Below, one piece after another: positions 22,552-31,166 of a stretch of 53,482 nucleotides of DNA. A model generated the notes under the pieces. It saw only the letters and a program-made list of their open reading frames with translations. It did no database searches and was not told the DNA's origin. The DNA is from a virus. Position numbers and translations under genes: made by a program. The stretch spans positions 1 through 53,482 of the IMG/VR virus record IMGVR_UViG_3300017989_000144; one strand, written 5' to 3'. Numbering within the stretch: the first letter of the stretch is position 1; every line of letters begins with the position of its first letter.

Positions 22552-24375
22552 ATGGCGAAAGTATTGTGGCTCTCGGAGTCTATGCAGATGCCGTCCGGGT
22601 TCGGGCAACAAACGAAACTCGTTTGCGAAGGATTGGCAAAGCAGGGGCATGATGTGACGGTAATATGTCAGGCCGGGCCGAAGTTCAAGGGTAAGCTTCC
22701 GCCGAACTTGCGGGAGTGGCGTTTTGATTGTATCTATGACGTTGCACTTGTGGAGCGATTGGCGGAGAAGCTTCGCCCGGACGTAGTGGTGATTTTCTGG
22801 TGCCTGACCATCAATAACATGATGCTTCAAGTGCCGACCGTACCCGCGAACGCGGAATTGTGCGTGTGGATGCCGTGGGAAGGAACGTCCTTGCCCGAGG
22901 GGCACGAGGCGTTGAGTTGCGTGCCCCCTGGTCGGTTCGTGCACTTGTCTCAGTATTCGCAGAAGCTCTGGTCGCCGTCGGTGGAGTCGAATGTCATAAT
23001 ACCGCACGGGGTTGCGACGGATGAGTTTGAGTATATGTCACATAAACGGCGATCACAGGCGCGGAAAGAACTGAGAGCGGTGTGGGGACGCCGGTTGCGG
23101 CACTCTTTTTCGGAGAGCGATATAATCTTGTTGAACGTGGATCGTAACACCCATCACAAGATGTGGGACGCCACCTTTGACATCGCCCGCCGTGTAAAGC
23201 GGGAGGGACATGACGTGGTGCTAGTGGCACACACGCGCCGCGGGGCCGGGGCAACGATTGAGGGGCGTCGGTCAGGTGAGATTGGGTATGATTTACCCAA
23301 GATGGAGAAACTGTACGGCTTGGAGGGCGACGTATGCTACACCGATTTTGATTGGGGCAACGGCATGACCCGCCGCGACCTCGCCGGGCTATACCACCTC
23401 TGTGATTTTCGCATCTCGACTTCGCTCGGGGAGGGTTTTGGCATTCCCACGGCGGAGGCGGCGGCGTGCGGTACCCCGCAGATTTTGAATGCCACCACCA
23501 CCCTCCCCGAAGTGGTGGGCGACCCCGACTCCCCCTGGTTGGTGCCTCCGAGTACCCTAATCTCGCGGTCTAACGACCTTTGGGGCATGCCGGACGCGGC
23601 GGCAATGGCGCAGAGGCTCTTAGAGCTGGTAAATGCTCCGTCTCGCGTCGCTACGGCGGCTCAAAAGGCCAAGAGGCATTGTTGCGCCGAGTTTGCCGAG
23701 CCTCGCGTACAATCGCTCTGGGGGGCTTATATTCAAGAGCTGGCGAGCGGACGCGCCATCGGTAGGGCCGGGTTGGAGGGCAGCAAGAAAGGGTCCGACC
23801 TTTGGTACGCACATCGGCGGGGGTGGGGGTACCGGCAGAAGGCGCTCGCTACGTTGGCGGCGGCAGTGGAGACGGTGAAGCGGCTTGTGGGGCCGGGGAC
23901 CGTGTTGGAGGTGGGGAGTTTCGACGGTGTGTTTTTGGAAATGGCGTTGGAGCACAATATCGACATCACGGGCATCGAGCCTGATCCCCGGTCCCGGGAG
24001 CGTTGCACGGAGCGGGCGCGCACGTTTCTCGAATCTGCGTCAATCGGATATAATGATGTTTGGCCCGAGGCCGCTTGTGTTGTGGCGACGGATATTTGGG
24101 ATTTGGTTACCTCTGCCGCGACTCAAAACGTGCTTGACCATATCGCAGCCTACGAGTGGGCGGTGTTGCGGTTTCAGCGGAGCGGCGTGTGGGGGCGGGG
24201 CCGGGTTTCGGCGGAGTTGTGTCGGGCGCGTTTGAAGGACCGCGGCATGACTCGTCGGGAAGACTTGGAGCGTATGATACGAAAGAATTTTGCCGAGCAT
24301 TTAGAGCACGAAATTTGGATGCGCGGTTCCGATACATCTAATATCCCCGCTGGGGTACGCACGGGAGGAAAGTAA
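22552..24375 (+). CDS. GT4-type glycosyltransferase fused to a methyltransferase
   Basis: Residues about 1-395 are a GT-B transferase of family 4: N-terminal LWLSESMQMPSGFGQQTKL, then STSLGEGFGIPTAEAAACG with Glu294 and Glu302 of the family E-x(7)-E motif, which binds the nucleotide sugar. Residues about 430-600 form a class I methyltransferase-like domain: TVLEVGSFDGVFLEMALE (motif I near 451-468) and GIEPDPRSRERC. The single chain suggests that a transferred sugar or its acceptor is then methylated. It follows the HAD gene by one base and shares one base with the next gene. Confidence 0.75.
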   Translation: MAKVLWLSESMQMPSGFGQQTKLVCEGLAKQGHDVTVICQAGPKFKGKLPPNLREWRFDCIYDVALVERLAEKLRPDVVVIFWCLTINNMMLQVPTVPANAELCVWMPWEGTSLPEGHEALSCVPPGRFVHLSQYSQKLWSPSVESNVIIPHGVATDEFEYMSHKRRSQARKELRAVWGRRLRHSFSESDIILLNVDRNTHHKMWDATFDIARRVKREGHDVVLVAHTRRGAGATIEGRRSGEIGYDLPKMEKLYGLEGDVCYTDFDWGNGMTRRDLAGLYHLCDFRISTSLGEGFGIPTAEAAACGTPQILNATTTLPEVVGDPDSPWLVPPSTLISRSNDLWGMPDAAAMAQRLLELVNAPSRVATAAQKAKRHCCAEFAEPRVQSLWGAYIQELASGRAIGRAGLEGSKKGSDLWYAHRRGWGYRQKALATLAAAVETVKRLVGPGTVLEVGSFDGVFLEMALEHNIDITGIEPDPRSRERCTERARTFLESASIGYNDVWPEAACVVATDIWDLVTSAATQNVLDHIAAYEWAVLRFQRSGVWGRGRVSAELCRARLKDRGMTRREDLERMIRKNFAEHLEHEIWMRGSDTSNIPAGVRTGGK

Positions 24376-24965
24376 TGTCTACACGTGAGATTCTACAAGT
24401 CAATGGGACGCAACTGCTGTTCGCGGATGCTGTCGATTTTCCAAACGCGGGCGCGGGTCCACCGACAACGGCGGCAAACGACATTCGCATCACATCTCCA
24501 GACACCCCCACGAAAGTTCAACTGGACTTGACGGGAATCGCGGCGGCTGCGGCGAGGCAGTCAACGAAAACGGCGGACCTTGGTTCGGCGTGGGCGGCGG
24601 AGTGGCTGTTGGGGGCGTGCATTGAGTGGGAGGCGGCTCCAACGGCGGGTGGAACAGTTGACTTCTATTGGGCGGGCTCCCCGTCATCCACGGCTGCGAC
24701 TGGTAACCCCGGCAACGCGTCGGGGGCGGATGCTGCGTTCACGGTAGCGGGGTTGACGCAATTGCTCCTCATCGGTTCTATGACCGTTCTCAATCAGGTG
24801 GTCAACATTGATACCGACATCGCGCGGTTTTGGATGCCGTACCGATACGGTTCCTTGGTTGTGGTAAACAGCACGGACGCAGCATTTCGATCTACGGCGA
24901 CGGCAATGGACGAAACGCATATCACTCTTACACCACTCATCCCCGACATTCAGGCAGCGGCGTAA
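24375..24965 (+). CDS. Putative virion protein, fibre-associated
   Basis: A 196-residue beta-rich protein. Ala/Gly/Thr-rich strands (AAEWLLGACIEWEAAPTAGG, GGTVDFYWAGSPSS) end in VVVNSTDAAFRSTATAMDE, a pattern I have seen in small phage structural proteins coded next to fibres. The family is not named. It overlaps the stop of the GT4-MT gene by one base and directly precedes a lectin-like fibre gene, so co-expression is likely. Confidence 0.5.
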   Translation: MSTREILQVNGTQLLFADAVDFPNAGAGPPTTAANDIRITSPDTPTKVQLDLTGIAAAAARQSTKTADLGSAWAAEWLLGACIEWEAAPTAGGTVDFYWAGSPSSTAATGNPGNASGADAAFTVAGLTQLLLIGSMTVLNQVVNIDTDIARFWMPYRYGSLVVVNSTDAAFRSTATAMDETHITLTPLIPDIQAAA

Positions 24966-24966
24966 G

Positions 24967-26520
24967 ATGAAACACGGTCTGGCGATACCTTCGTATAAAG
25001 GACGATTTGCGCCGCGGGACGGCTTGCCGCGGTATCCAAACCTCTGGCGAGGGCTTGTCGGGGCATGGTATCCGACATTGGGACCGACCGGGTTGACATT
25101 GCGAGATTGGAGCGGGCGGGGCAATCACGGGACGCTGACAAATATGGCCCCGGCGACGGATTGGTTCGTCGGTCAGGTGGGCCACGGGCTCGACTTCGAC
25201 GGTTCCGATGATCGCGTCAACTGCGGAAACAATACGCTTTTCAACTTTTCAGGTCCGTTTTCTTTTGTGGTATTGTTTGAGCACACCGAAGTCAACACCT
25301 TTGTTGGGCTTCTCTCAAAAGCGGACGCCGTAGACTGGGGCAACAATGCCGGGTGGCATTGTGGAATAGGAGACGCGGGCGAGTGGTGGATGACACTAGG
25401 CGACGGCGCGGCTCGTAAGAAAATTGCGACGACCGCATGGGGATCGATGAGTGGCGAATTATGGTCTTATGCTGGGGTCTGGGACGGTCCCGGTCATAGC
25501 GGTCGGCTGTACCGCGACGGCGTTGAAGCGCCTACGTATAGCTACCAAGAAACATCCGCAAACCTCACAGCGGGGGCCGCCGACCTCATCATCGGTGGTT
25601 ACTATGACCTAGCACCGCGGCGATGCATCGCTGCGAAAATATATGCCGTACTTCTTTATCCCCGGGTTCTCGCTCCCGCCGAGCTTCAACACCTCTACCG
25701 CGACCCGTTCGCACCGCTGCGATTAAGACAGCGGAGGTGGAGGGACCCGGACCGTATCTGGGGAGGAGGAACCGGCCCGGTCGATGGCTTGTTTGCGACG
25801 GGGATAAATTGGTCGGGGGACACTGCGCCGGGCGGGGATGACGAGGTGACTTTTGACGCTACGGACGTGACCGATTGCGATGTAAACGCGGACGCCTCGG
25901 GTACCGCGGCGCTTGCAACGCTAGAGGCCGCGGCGGGGTACACGGGACACCTTGACGGTTCTTTGCATGACAAGGACGTGACCGTGTTAGGAGCTATGAC
26001 GCTGGATTGTACGGAGTGGTCGGTGGGCGGCGGCGAGTGGAGAGTGGGCGGGGACTTTGACTGCGCTGACGTGGGCACGGTAAATCCCAATCGCGGAACA
26101 GTGACATTTGACGGGGCGGGAAATCAATCCGTTGATTTAGGTGCCCTCACATTGCCGAATCTTCGTAGTGAAAAAAGTGGCGGTGTCCTTACGTTCGTGG
26201 ACGGGTGGACGGCGACGAGCTTTGTTGCCACGATAGGCGGCACGATAAATTTCAATCAACAGACCGTAGAGACAACCGGCCCGTTGTCCATTACACCTCC
26301 AGTACAAGTTTCGGGCGGGGGAGATTTAGACAGCGTGAGCATCACATGCGGTGGGTTGCTCACGCTTAAAGGGGCGGCGGGTGCTTTGCTCGATTTGGAT
26401 GCGACGGGGACATGGACGCTAGATGCAAACGGTAGAACGGATGTAGCCTATGTAAGCGTGTCGGAGTGTGATGCGTCCGGTGGTAATACGATATACGCTC
26501 GCAACTCGGACAATAATTAG
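24967..26520 (+). CDS. Fibre protein with LamG-like domain and beta-helix-like tail
   Basis: A 517-residue protein. Residues about 20-240 look like a LamG/concanavalin lectin domain: GLVGAWYPTLGPTG, LRDWSGRGNHGTLTN, GHGLDFDGSDDRVNCG, and a final KIYAVLLYPRVLAPAELQHLY. Residues about 250-517 have short regular strands (DKDVTVLGAMTLDC, GNQSVDLGALTLPNLR, GGLLTLKGAAGALLDLD) as in right-handed beta-helix or solenoid fibre tips. Host surface binding is inferred. The first domain is related in kind to that of the protein at 8813. Confidence 0.65.
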   Translation: MKHGLAIPSYKGRFAPRDGLPRYPNLWRGLVGAWYPTLGPTGLTLRDWSGRGNHGTLTNMAPATDWFVGQVGHGLDFDGSDDRVNCGNNTLFNFSGPFSFVVLFEHTEVNTFVGLLSKADAVDWGNNAGWHCGIGDAGEWWMTLGDGAARKKIATTAWGSMSGELWSYAGVWDGPGHSGRLYRDGVEAPTYSYQETSANLTAGAADLIIGGYYDLAPRRCIAAKIYAVLLYPRVLAPAELQHLYRDPFAPLRLRQRRWRDPDRIWGGGTGPVDGLFATGINWSGDTAPGGDDEVTFDATDVTDCDVNADASGTAALATLEAAAGYTGHLDGSLHDKDVTVLGAMTLDCTEWSVGGGEWRVGGDFDCADVGTVNPNRGTVTFDGAGNQSVDLGALTLPNLRSEKSGGVLTFVDGWTATSFVATIGGTINFNQQTVETTGPLSITPPVQVSGGGDLDSVSITCGGLLTLKGAAGALLDLDATGTWTLDANGRTDVAYVSVSECDASGGNTIYARNSDNN

Positions 26521-26530
26521 GGACCCCACG

Positions 26531-28522
26531 ATGCCAAATGTGAATTGGAATTTCTATGCCGACATGTACGCGGATTTGACCGAGTGGCAAGTTTCTTGCT
26601 TCTTGCGGTCTAGTTATAGTGCGACCGTGCATTTTACGGATGAGGGGGACCAGTGGACCGATGATGCAGTGCTTGGCAAACCGATAGAGGTGTGGTTGGA
26701 AGCGTCGGCGGACCTGTTGGGGAACGTTCCCGCGGGGTGTTGGGAGGGGGATGTTCGATGGGTGTACGGTCTGGTCAGCAATCGGGAAGACAATAATGTG
26801 GTGTCGGACCACACTGTTTCGCTGCGGGTTGTTTCGTTTGCGTCCCGGCTCAGCAATAAGCCAGCGAATACTGAGCGGCTGTCCGGCACGTGTAAGGAAG
26901 CGCTGGAGCTATTGGCCTCCCGGTACGGGGGCCTCCCGGCTGCGATGTACGACTTCACGGATTGCGGGGCGAACCCGATGCATGAAATTGTTGCGGGGAG
27001 CGACCTGTTGGGAGAGATGGGCCGAATTGCGGCGGCGGGGCGGTGTGATTTGTGTGTGCAACGAGACGGGGTGTTGACCGCGGTCGCATGGAAAGATGCA
27101 AGTTCCGCCGTTGATACCGTAATCCCGCCGCAAGCCGTGGAGCAGGCGCGCCGGGTAAGTGCGGTTGAGGGGGCTGCGGGCGGCGTGCCGACGCGTATTC
27201 GTGTGCGGGGCAAGTACCGAACCGATTATGATTGCGGGGAGGTGGACTTTACCAAATCGCAACTCCCGTCAACGAGCACTCCGGCAGGGGGCGGGAACCA
27301 GCCTACGCGGGGCGCTGCGCAAAAGTGCATCATGACCGGCAAGGGCACCCCGGCAATCATTGCAAAACAGGCAGCGGACGGCAACGGGGAGGACATTGAT
27401 AATTCCGATGTACAGACCTCGTGGGGGTCCGCGAAACTGGTTGGGGAGGGGGGAGAGAGTTCGCCGCCCGGGTTCTTTCAAACACAAATCACCGGCCCTG
27501 ATGATTACGTCCCCGCGGGAGAGCAGTCTGTTACCGTTGAGAGGCAGGGCAGAAAGCACCCGATGGCGGAGATAGAGGCGGCGGTCGCAAAATACGAGAG
27601 GCTCGCACAAGAGCGGGAGGCAGAGGCGCAGGGGCAAGAGAGCATGACGCGGCGGCTGGGAGCCAAGCCGGGCGGGCGGGGCGTTGGCGGCGTCTCAGGC
27701 GGCTTCGCGGGGTTCGCTCCATGGGGCGGCGGTAGTCCCGATCACAACACGGACGAGCCCGAGGCAACGCAGATTGAGCTGGTATTGGAGGACCCCGATT
27801 TGATGGCGTTGTACGGGGTGATTGACGAGGATATTTGGAACCCGTACGTGAGCAATCTGGATACGCTGTTTGAGATAGCGGTTCGGCGTTTCCAAGAAGC
27901 AAAAATGCTTGAGGACCAGTGGGACGTGCGGTGTGCATACCTGCCTTGTCTGCAACTGGGGGACGTGGTGACCTTTACGGTACCGCAAACACTGGAAGAG
28001 ATTACGGGCGCGGTAACCGGCATCCGTCTAGGCTACGAGCCTTCGCCAAGTGCAACGATGGATTTGACGGTGGAGGCACTCACTTCGCTGGGGACTACGG
28101 AGTACGTGTCACCGAATTTGCTGGAGTGCTCTATTTTCCAAGGCGCGGCCGTGTCCACCGAGAACGCGGTGTGGACTAAATCAGACAAGTGGTGTTGTCG
28201 GTGTGGAGACGGTCGCTTGAAGCTAGATGCGTCGTGCACAAATCCGGCCGACGCGTACGCGTATCAGGATATTTATTTGGGGGCTGGTGATTACGAGGCT
28301 CGCATTTTCAACGATAACGCGGGCGGCGGTGCGGCTGCGAAACTGATTCTCTACGATAGTAGTCTGGTTGAGATTGACAACGTGGATTTGCTCGGCGGGG
28401 AGTCGGAGGAGAAGGTGGAGTTCACACTAGTCGCCGCGGACACCGTGCGGTTTGAGATACGTGCAACAATTGGCATCTGGTGGGTATGGAGGCCGACACT
28501 GGTGAAAGTCAAAACCGCTTAG
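26531..28522 (+). CDS. Large minor tail / baseplate hub-like protein
   Basis: A 663-residue protein starting at ATG 26531; an upstream in-frame ATG lies in the previous gene. Residues about 1-210 resemble tail hub proteins (VNWNFYADMYADLTEWQVS, WEGDVRWVYGLVSNRED, a TCKEALELLASRYGG helix). Residues about 350-420 are a charged helix and a Gly-rich loop. Residues about 440-540 repeat the hub-like pattern with LQLGDVVTFTVPQTLEEITG. The last 120 residues look like a carbohydrate-binding beta sandwich (AYQDIYLGAGDYEARIFNDN). It closes the virion gene block. Confidence 0.6.
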   Translation: MPNVNWNFYADMYADLTEWQVSCFLRSSYSATVHFTDEGDQWTDDAVLGKPIEVWLEASADLLGNVPAGCWEGDVRWVYGLVSNREDNNVVSDHTVSLRVVSFASRLSNKPANTERLSGTCKEALELLASRYGGLPAAMYDFTDCGANPMHEIVAGSDLLGEMGRIAAAGRCDLCVQRDGVLTAVAWKDASSAVDTVIPPQAVEQARRVSAVEGAAGGVPTRIRVRGKYRTDYDCGEVDFTKSQLPSTSTPAGGGNQPTRGAAQKCIMTGKGTPAIIAKQAADGNGEDIDNSDVQTSWGSAKLVGEGGESSPPGFFQTQITGPDDYVPAGEQSVTVERQGRKHPMAEIEAAVAKYERLAQEREAEAQGQESMTRRLGAKPGGRGVGGVSGGFAGFAPWGGGSPDHNTDEPEATQIELVLEDPDLMALYGVIDEDIWNPYVSNLDTLFEIAVRRFQEAKMLEDQWDVRCAYLPCLQLGDVVTFTVPQTLEEITGAVTGIRLGYEPSPSATMDLTVEALTSLGTTEYVSPNLLECSIFQGAAVSTENAVWTKSDKWCCRCGDGRLKLDASCTNPADAYAYQDIYLGAGDYEARIFNDNAGGGAAAKLILYDSSLVEIDNVDLLGGESEEKVEFTLVAADTVRFEIRATIGIWWVWRPTLVKVKTA

Positions 28523-28525
28523 CGC

Positions 28526-28554
28526 TTGCTCTTGGGCGAACCTTTTGCTATACT
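28526..28554 (+). promoter_or_regulatory. Sigma70-like promoter of the replication region
   Basis: TTGCTC at 28526-28531, a 17-base spacer, TATACT at 28549-28554, followed by TGG. It starts three bases after the stop of the last tail gene. The TATACTTGG end is shared with the promoters at 42227 and 44972. It would give a leader of about 30 bases before the start at 28591. Confidence 0.8.
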
Positions 28555-28590
28555 TGGTGAAAAATATGCGCTTTTATCAAGGAGACTAAA

Positions 28591-29055
28591 ATGGATAACA
28601 GATGGCGGAGTGGTAACACAAATACAGTGGAGGTCGTTCCATCAGCGCCGATTGACCCCGGGACGCTCGTGTATTTATCTCGCGGTCAGGCGTGGCCGAT
28701 GCAAGTGGACATGCAAGGGGCTCGCGGGGAGTGGGATTTGCAGAATGCGTGTCTTCTCACACATGAGCGGCTTCGGGCTTTCTTGGGGGTGGTAATGGCG
28801 ACCACTCCCCGCAACATGCTTCGGGTGGCGACCACGGGCGTGTTCGAGTTCGATTGTATTGCCCTGAAGAAACGGCAAGCCGTGCGGGGCGGTGTGTTTG
28901 AGGTGGGGGATACTCTCGGTATAATTGGGGACCATACGTTGTGCTATTCGCCTCTTATTGAAACGGCGATTGCCCGGGTCGCGGTACGTTGCCCGTCACC
29001 GTCTCCCGCTGTTCACGCAAGTATTCGTAGTCGTGTCATGGGGTATTCCGTATGA
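28591..29055 (+). CDS. DUF2190-like small protein
   Basis: A 154-residue protein with AAGGAG eight bases upstream. The run SAPIDPGTLVYLSRGQ, LRAFLGVVMATTPRNML, RVATTGVFEFDCI and VGDTLGIIGD is the pattern of DUF2190-type phage proteins, usually small capsid-associated or decoration proteins. Here the gene is first in the replication transcript, which is unusual for a virion protein. It overlaps the next start by four bases (ATGA). Confidence 0.55.
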   Translation: MDNRWRSGNTNTVEVVPSAPIDPGTLVYLSRGQAWPMQVDMQGARGEWDLQNACLLTHERLRAFLGVVMATTPRNMLRVATTGVFEFDCIALKKRQAVRGGVFEVGDTLGIIGDHTLCYSPLIETAIARVAVRCPSPSPAVHASIRSRVMGYSV

Positions 29056-29888
29056 ACCGGGACCTTGCAAAAGTATTTCATAGCGAGCAGGCCAAATCCC
29101 TATCGCCTACCTCTATCCTCGTGTATTGCCTGATGCTCACAGATGTATTTGCGCAATACTCCCCCGGTGCACGTGCGTGCAAGGGCTCGGGAATGCTTAT
29201 CTCCGATATTGGGCGGCGGGAGCTGGAGATGCGGTGTGGCGGCGGGGAAGGGACCAGGAGGTTACCGTATGCCCTCCGCGCATTGATTGAGGCGGGGTGG
29301 ATAAAAGAGGTTTCCGGGGGTCGGTATTCTTTGGGGGAGACGAAAGACGGGTTGCAATGGTATGCTCTGGGGGAGAAGAAAACACCGCGGACTGCCGGAG
29401 CCGAGAAGGTACTTGCGGCGGCTCGTCGGGGAGCGGAGAGGCTCGCTAAGGAGGCGAAAGAAGCGCGGAAGCGGCGAGCGGCGTGGCCGCGGCGGCGAGC
29501 GGCGCGGGAGGAGTTGAAAACCCCGGCCCTTTCCGTGTTTCTGAGTCATCGTTTCCGGGAGCTGTTCGGGGCAACGTTCAAAACAACTCCCAGCGACCTA
29601 CCGACTCGCAAGATGCAGAATATTTACATGCATCAATTCTCAAAATACTTGGATGAAAACGAGGAGGAGTGCGAGGCGTTCCTTGTGTGGTTCTTCACGC
29701 GATGGGACGACATCTGTACGGCATGGGGGATAGTCGGGCATCGCCCCCGGATGCGATTGCTTGCGAGTAAAAGGATGGTTCAGCAATTGCAAAAGTGGCG
29801 AACGTCTGGTTTTAAGGCGCGGGAGTCCGTTGTGGCTGATCGGGCGGATGCGGAAAAGATTACGGCGGCAAAGGACAGGGGGTGGTGA
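29052..29888 (+). CDS. Possible replication initiator, winged-helix-like
   Basis: A 278-residue protein. Residues about 15-100 look like a winged helix-turn-helix (SPTSILVYCLMLTDVFAQ, ISDIGRRELEMRCGG, LRALIEAGWIKEVSGGRYS). Residues about 115-155 are a long basic Ala/Arg/Lys helix. The C-terminal 110 residues are helical, of unknown family. Its place before a DnaC-like loader and a DnaB-like helicase suggests an origin-binding role, which is an inference. One palindrome copy lies near codon 40. It overlaps the next start by one base. Confidence 0.5.
   Translation: MNRDLAKVFHSEQAKSLSPTSILVYCLMLTDVFAQYSPGARACKGSGMLISDIGRRELEMRCGGGEGTRRLPYALRALIEAGWIKEVSGGRYSLGETKDGLQWYALGEKKTPRTAGAEKVLAAARRGAERLAKEAKEARKRRAAWPRRRAAREELKTPALSVFLSHRFRELFGATFKTTPSDLPTRKMQNIYMHQFSKYLDENEEECEAFLVWFFTRWDDICTAWGIVGHRPRMRLLASKRMVQQLQKWRTSGFKARESVVADRADAEKITAAKDRGW
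29168..29181 (-). repeat. Dispersed 14-bp palindrome, copy 5
   Basis: TGCACGTGCGTGCA, the reverse complement of the TGCACGCACGTGCA variant. It lies inside the putative initiator gene and encodes ARACKG together with flanking bases. The copy at 48946 encodes the same peptide in an unrelated protein. Confidence 0.85.
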
Positions 29889-30616
29889 TGGCGGTATGGT
29901 ATGCATCCCCTTATTTTTGTGAGGAGGCGCTAGTCCGGGCGCGGCATCTGTATCTAGGTGAGGCGGTGTCTGTTTTCGTGTGGGGCGAGAGTGACGTGAC
30001 CACGCAAGGGGACCCAAATCCTTACCATTTTCCCGAGAGCGAAAAAGAAGCTAACGTGCTGACGTTGCGGGTGCCCCAAATCAGCGAGGACCCGCGGGAG
30101 CAGGAGGACCTGACATTTCAAACGTGGGCGACGTATGTTGCCGCGCAGTGTCAGGATGAGGACTTGATAATTTTATCGGACGCGGACGAGCTGATTCGCC
30201 GGGAGGCAATAACGCAAGCGAACGAGCAGTGCGTGACTTATTTGACCCTCCAACAATATTATTTTTGTTACCATCCCTCCTATCTACGGCAAGTGAGTTG
30301 GAGGTGCGCTAAAGTCTTTCGGGGCCGTTTTTTAAAATCGCTCCTCCGGCAGGGGGTTCTTCTGCACGTGTTTCGACACCTGAAATACGAACACCCGTTG
30401 CGGGATGCGGGGTGGCACTTGACAAATTTCGGCGGCTCGGAAATGGTGGCGGTAAAGCATCGCAGTTTTCGGCACGCGAAGGAAAACCGGCTGTCCTATG
30501 AGGAGGGGATGCGCACGATGAAGACCCCGGCGGGGCATCCGCTTGTTCGTGTAAATCCGCTGGATTATTTCCCCTCGAACCTATTAGACCTGTTGGAGGT
30601 GGGGTATGCTCACTGA
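29888..30616 (+). CDS. GT17-like glycosyltransferase
   Basis: A 242-residue protein starting at ATG 29888, which overlaps the previous stop. WYASPYFCEEA and LIILSDADELI (Asp98, Asp100 and Glu101 as the acidic metal/nucleotide site) plus GWHLTNFGGSEMVAVKHRSFRH near 175 match the GT17 family, whose known members are N-acetylglucosaminyltransferases. Acceptor unknown. It is oddly placed between a putative initiator and the helicase loader, with tight overlaps on both sides (11 bases with the next gene), so it is expressed early with replication proteins. This suggests a job before virion assembly. Confidence 0.65.
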   Translation: MAVWYASPYFCEEALVRARHLYLGEAVSVFVWGESDVTTQGDPNPYHFPESEKEANVLTLRVPQISEDPREQEDLTFQTWATYVAAQCQDEDLIILSDADELIRREAITQANEQCVTYLTLQQYYFCYHPSYLRQVSWRCAKVFRGRFLKSLLRQGVLLHVFRHLKYEHPLRDAGWHLTNFGGSEMVAVKHRSFRHAKENRLSYEEGMRTMKTPAGHPLVRVNPLDYFPSNLLDLLEVGYAH

Positions 30617-31166
30617 GGCACATCTTCAGTATATGGGAATCCCTCAAGCGCACTGGCGTGCAACGTTGGCACAGATTCCTGTCCATTGTGCGCACGCGGA
30701 CTTCTTTGCGGAGTACGTTGACAACATTGTAGCGAATGTGAAAAAGCCGCGGGGGTTGTATTTGTTTGGATTTTGCAGCATGGGAAAAAGCGCATGCGCG
30801 GCGATTGCGTTGAAGGCCGCGGCGGCGCATGAGGTGTATGGATTTTGGATAAACGCGAAGACTGTTGCCTCGCATGTTATTCAGGAAACGGAATGGCGGG
30901 ATGGGCGTACGACATACGATTTCTGTTTGCAGTCCCCGTTACTGGTGATTGATGAGGTCCAATTGCGCGGGGACTCCCGTTTCACTGAAACTATTATTGA
31001 GGATTTGGTTCGGTCACGGGTGGACGATATGCTATGCACAATTATCACAAGTAATCATACGCCCGAAGTGCTGAAAGAAAGATATGCGTCGCTTGGCTCC
31101 GTTCTTATGGAGGCGGTCTTGCCGCTAAAAGTAGATGGGCACAATTTTCGGGAGGGCATGGTGTGA
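30606..31166 (+). CDS. DnaC-like helicase loader (AAA+ ATPase)
   Basis: A 186-residue AAA+ ATPase. The Walker A GFCSMGKSA is near residue 55, with KKPRGLYLFG before it; Walker B LLVIDEVQ is near 116; a sensor-like TIITSNHTPE is near 145. Together with the next gene it fits the DnaC/IstB loader family that opens the DnaB-type helicase ring at the origin. It begins 11 bases inside the GT17 gene and overlaps the helicase start. Confidence 0.75.
   Translation: MLTEAHLQYMGIPQAHWRATLAQIPVHCAHADFFAEYVDNIVANVKKPRGLYLFGFCSMGKSACAAIALKAAAAHEVYGFWINAKTVASHVIQETEWRDGRTTYDFCLQSPLLVIDEVQLRGDSRFTETIIEDLVRSRVDDMLCTIITSNHTPEVLKERYASLGSVLMEAVLPLKVDGHNFREGMV

Noticed and set aside
23101-23126. TATAAT at 23121 inside the GT4 gene as a promoter
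   Set aside because: The nearest TTGCGG is 20 bases away, too far for the usual 16-18 base gap.
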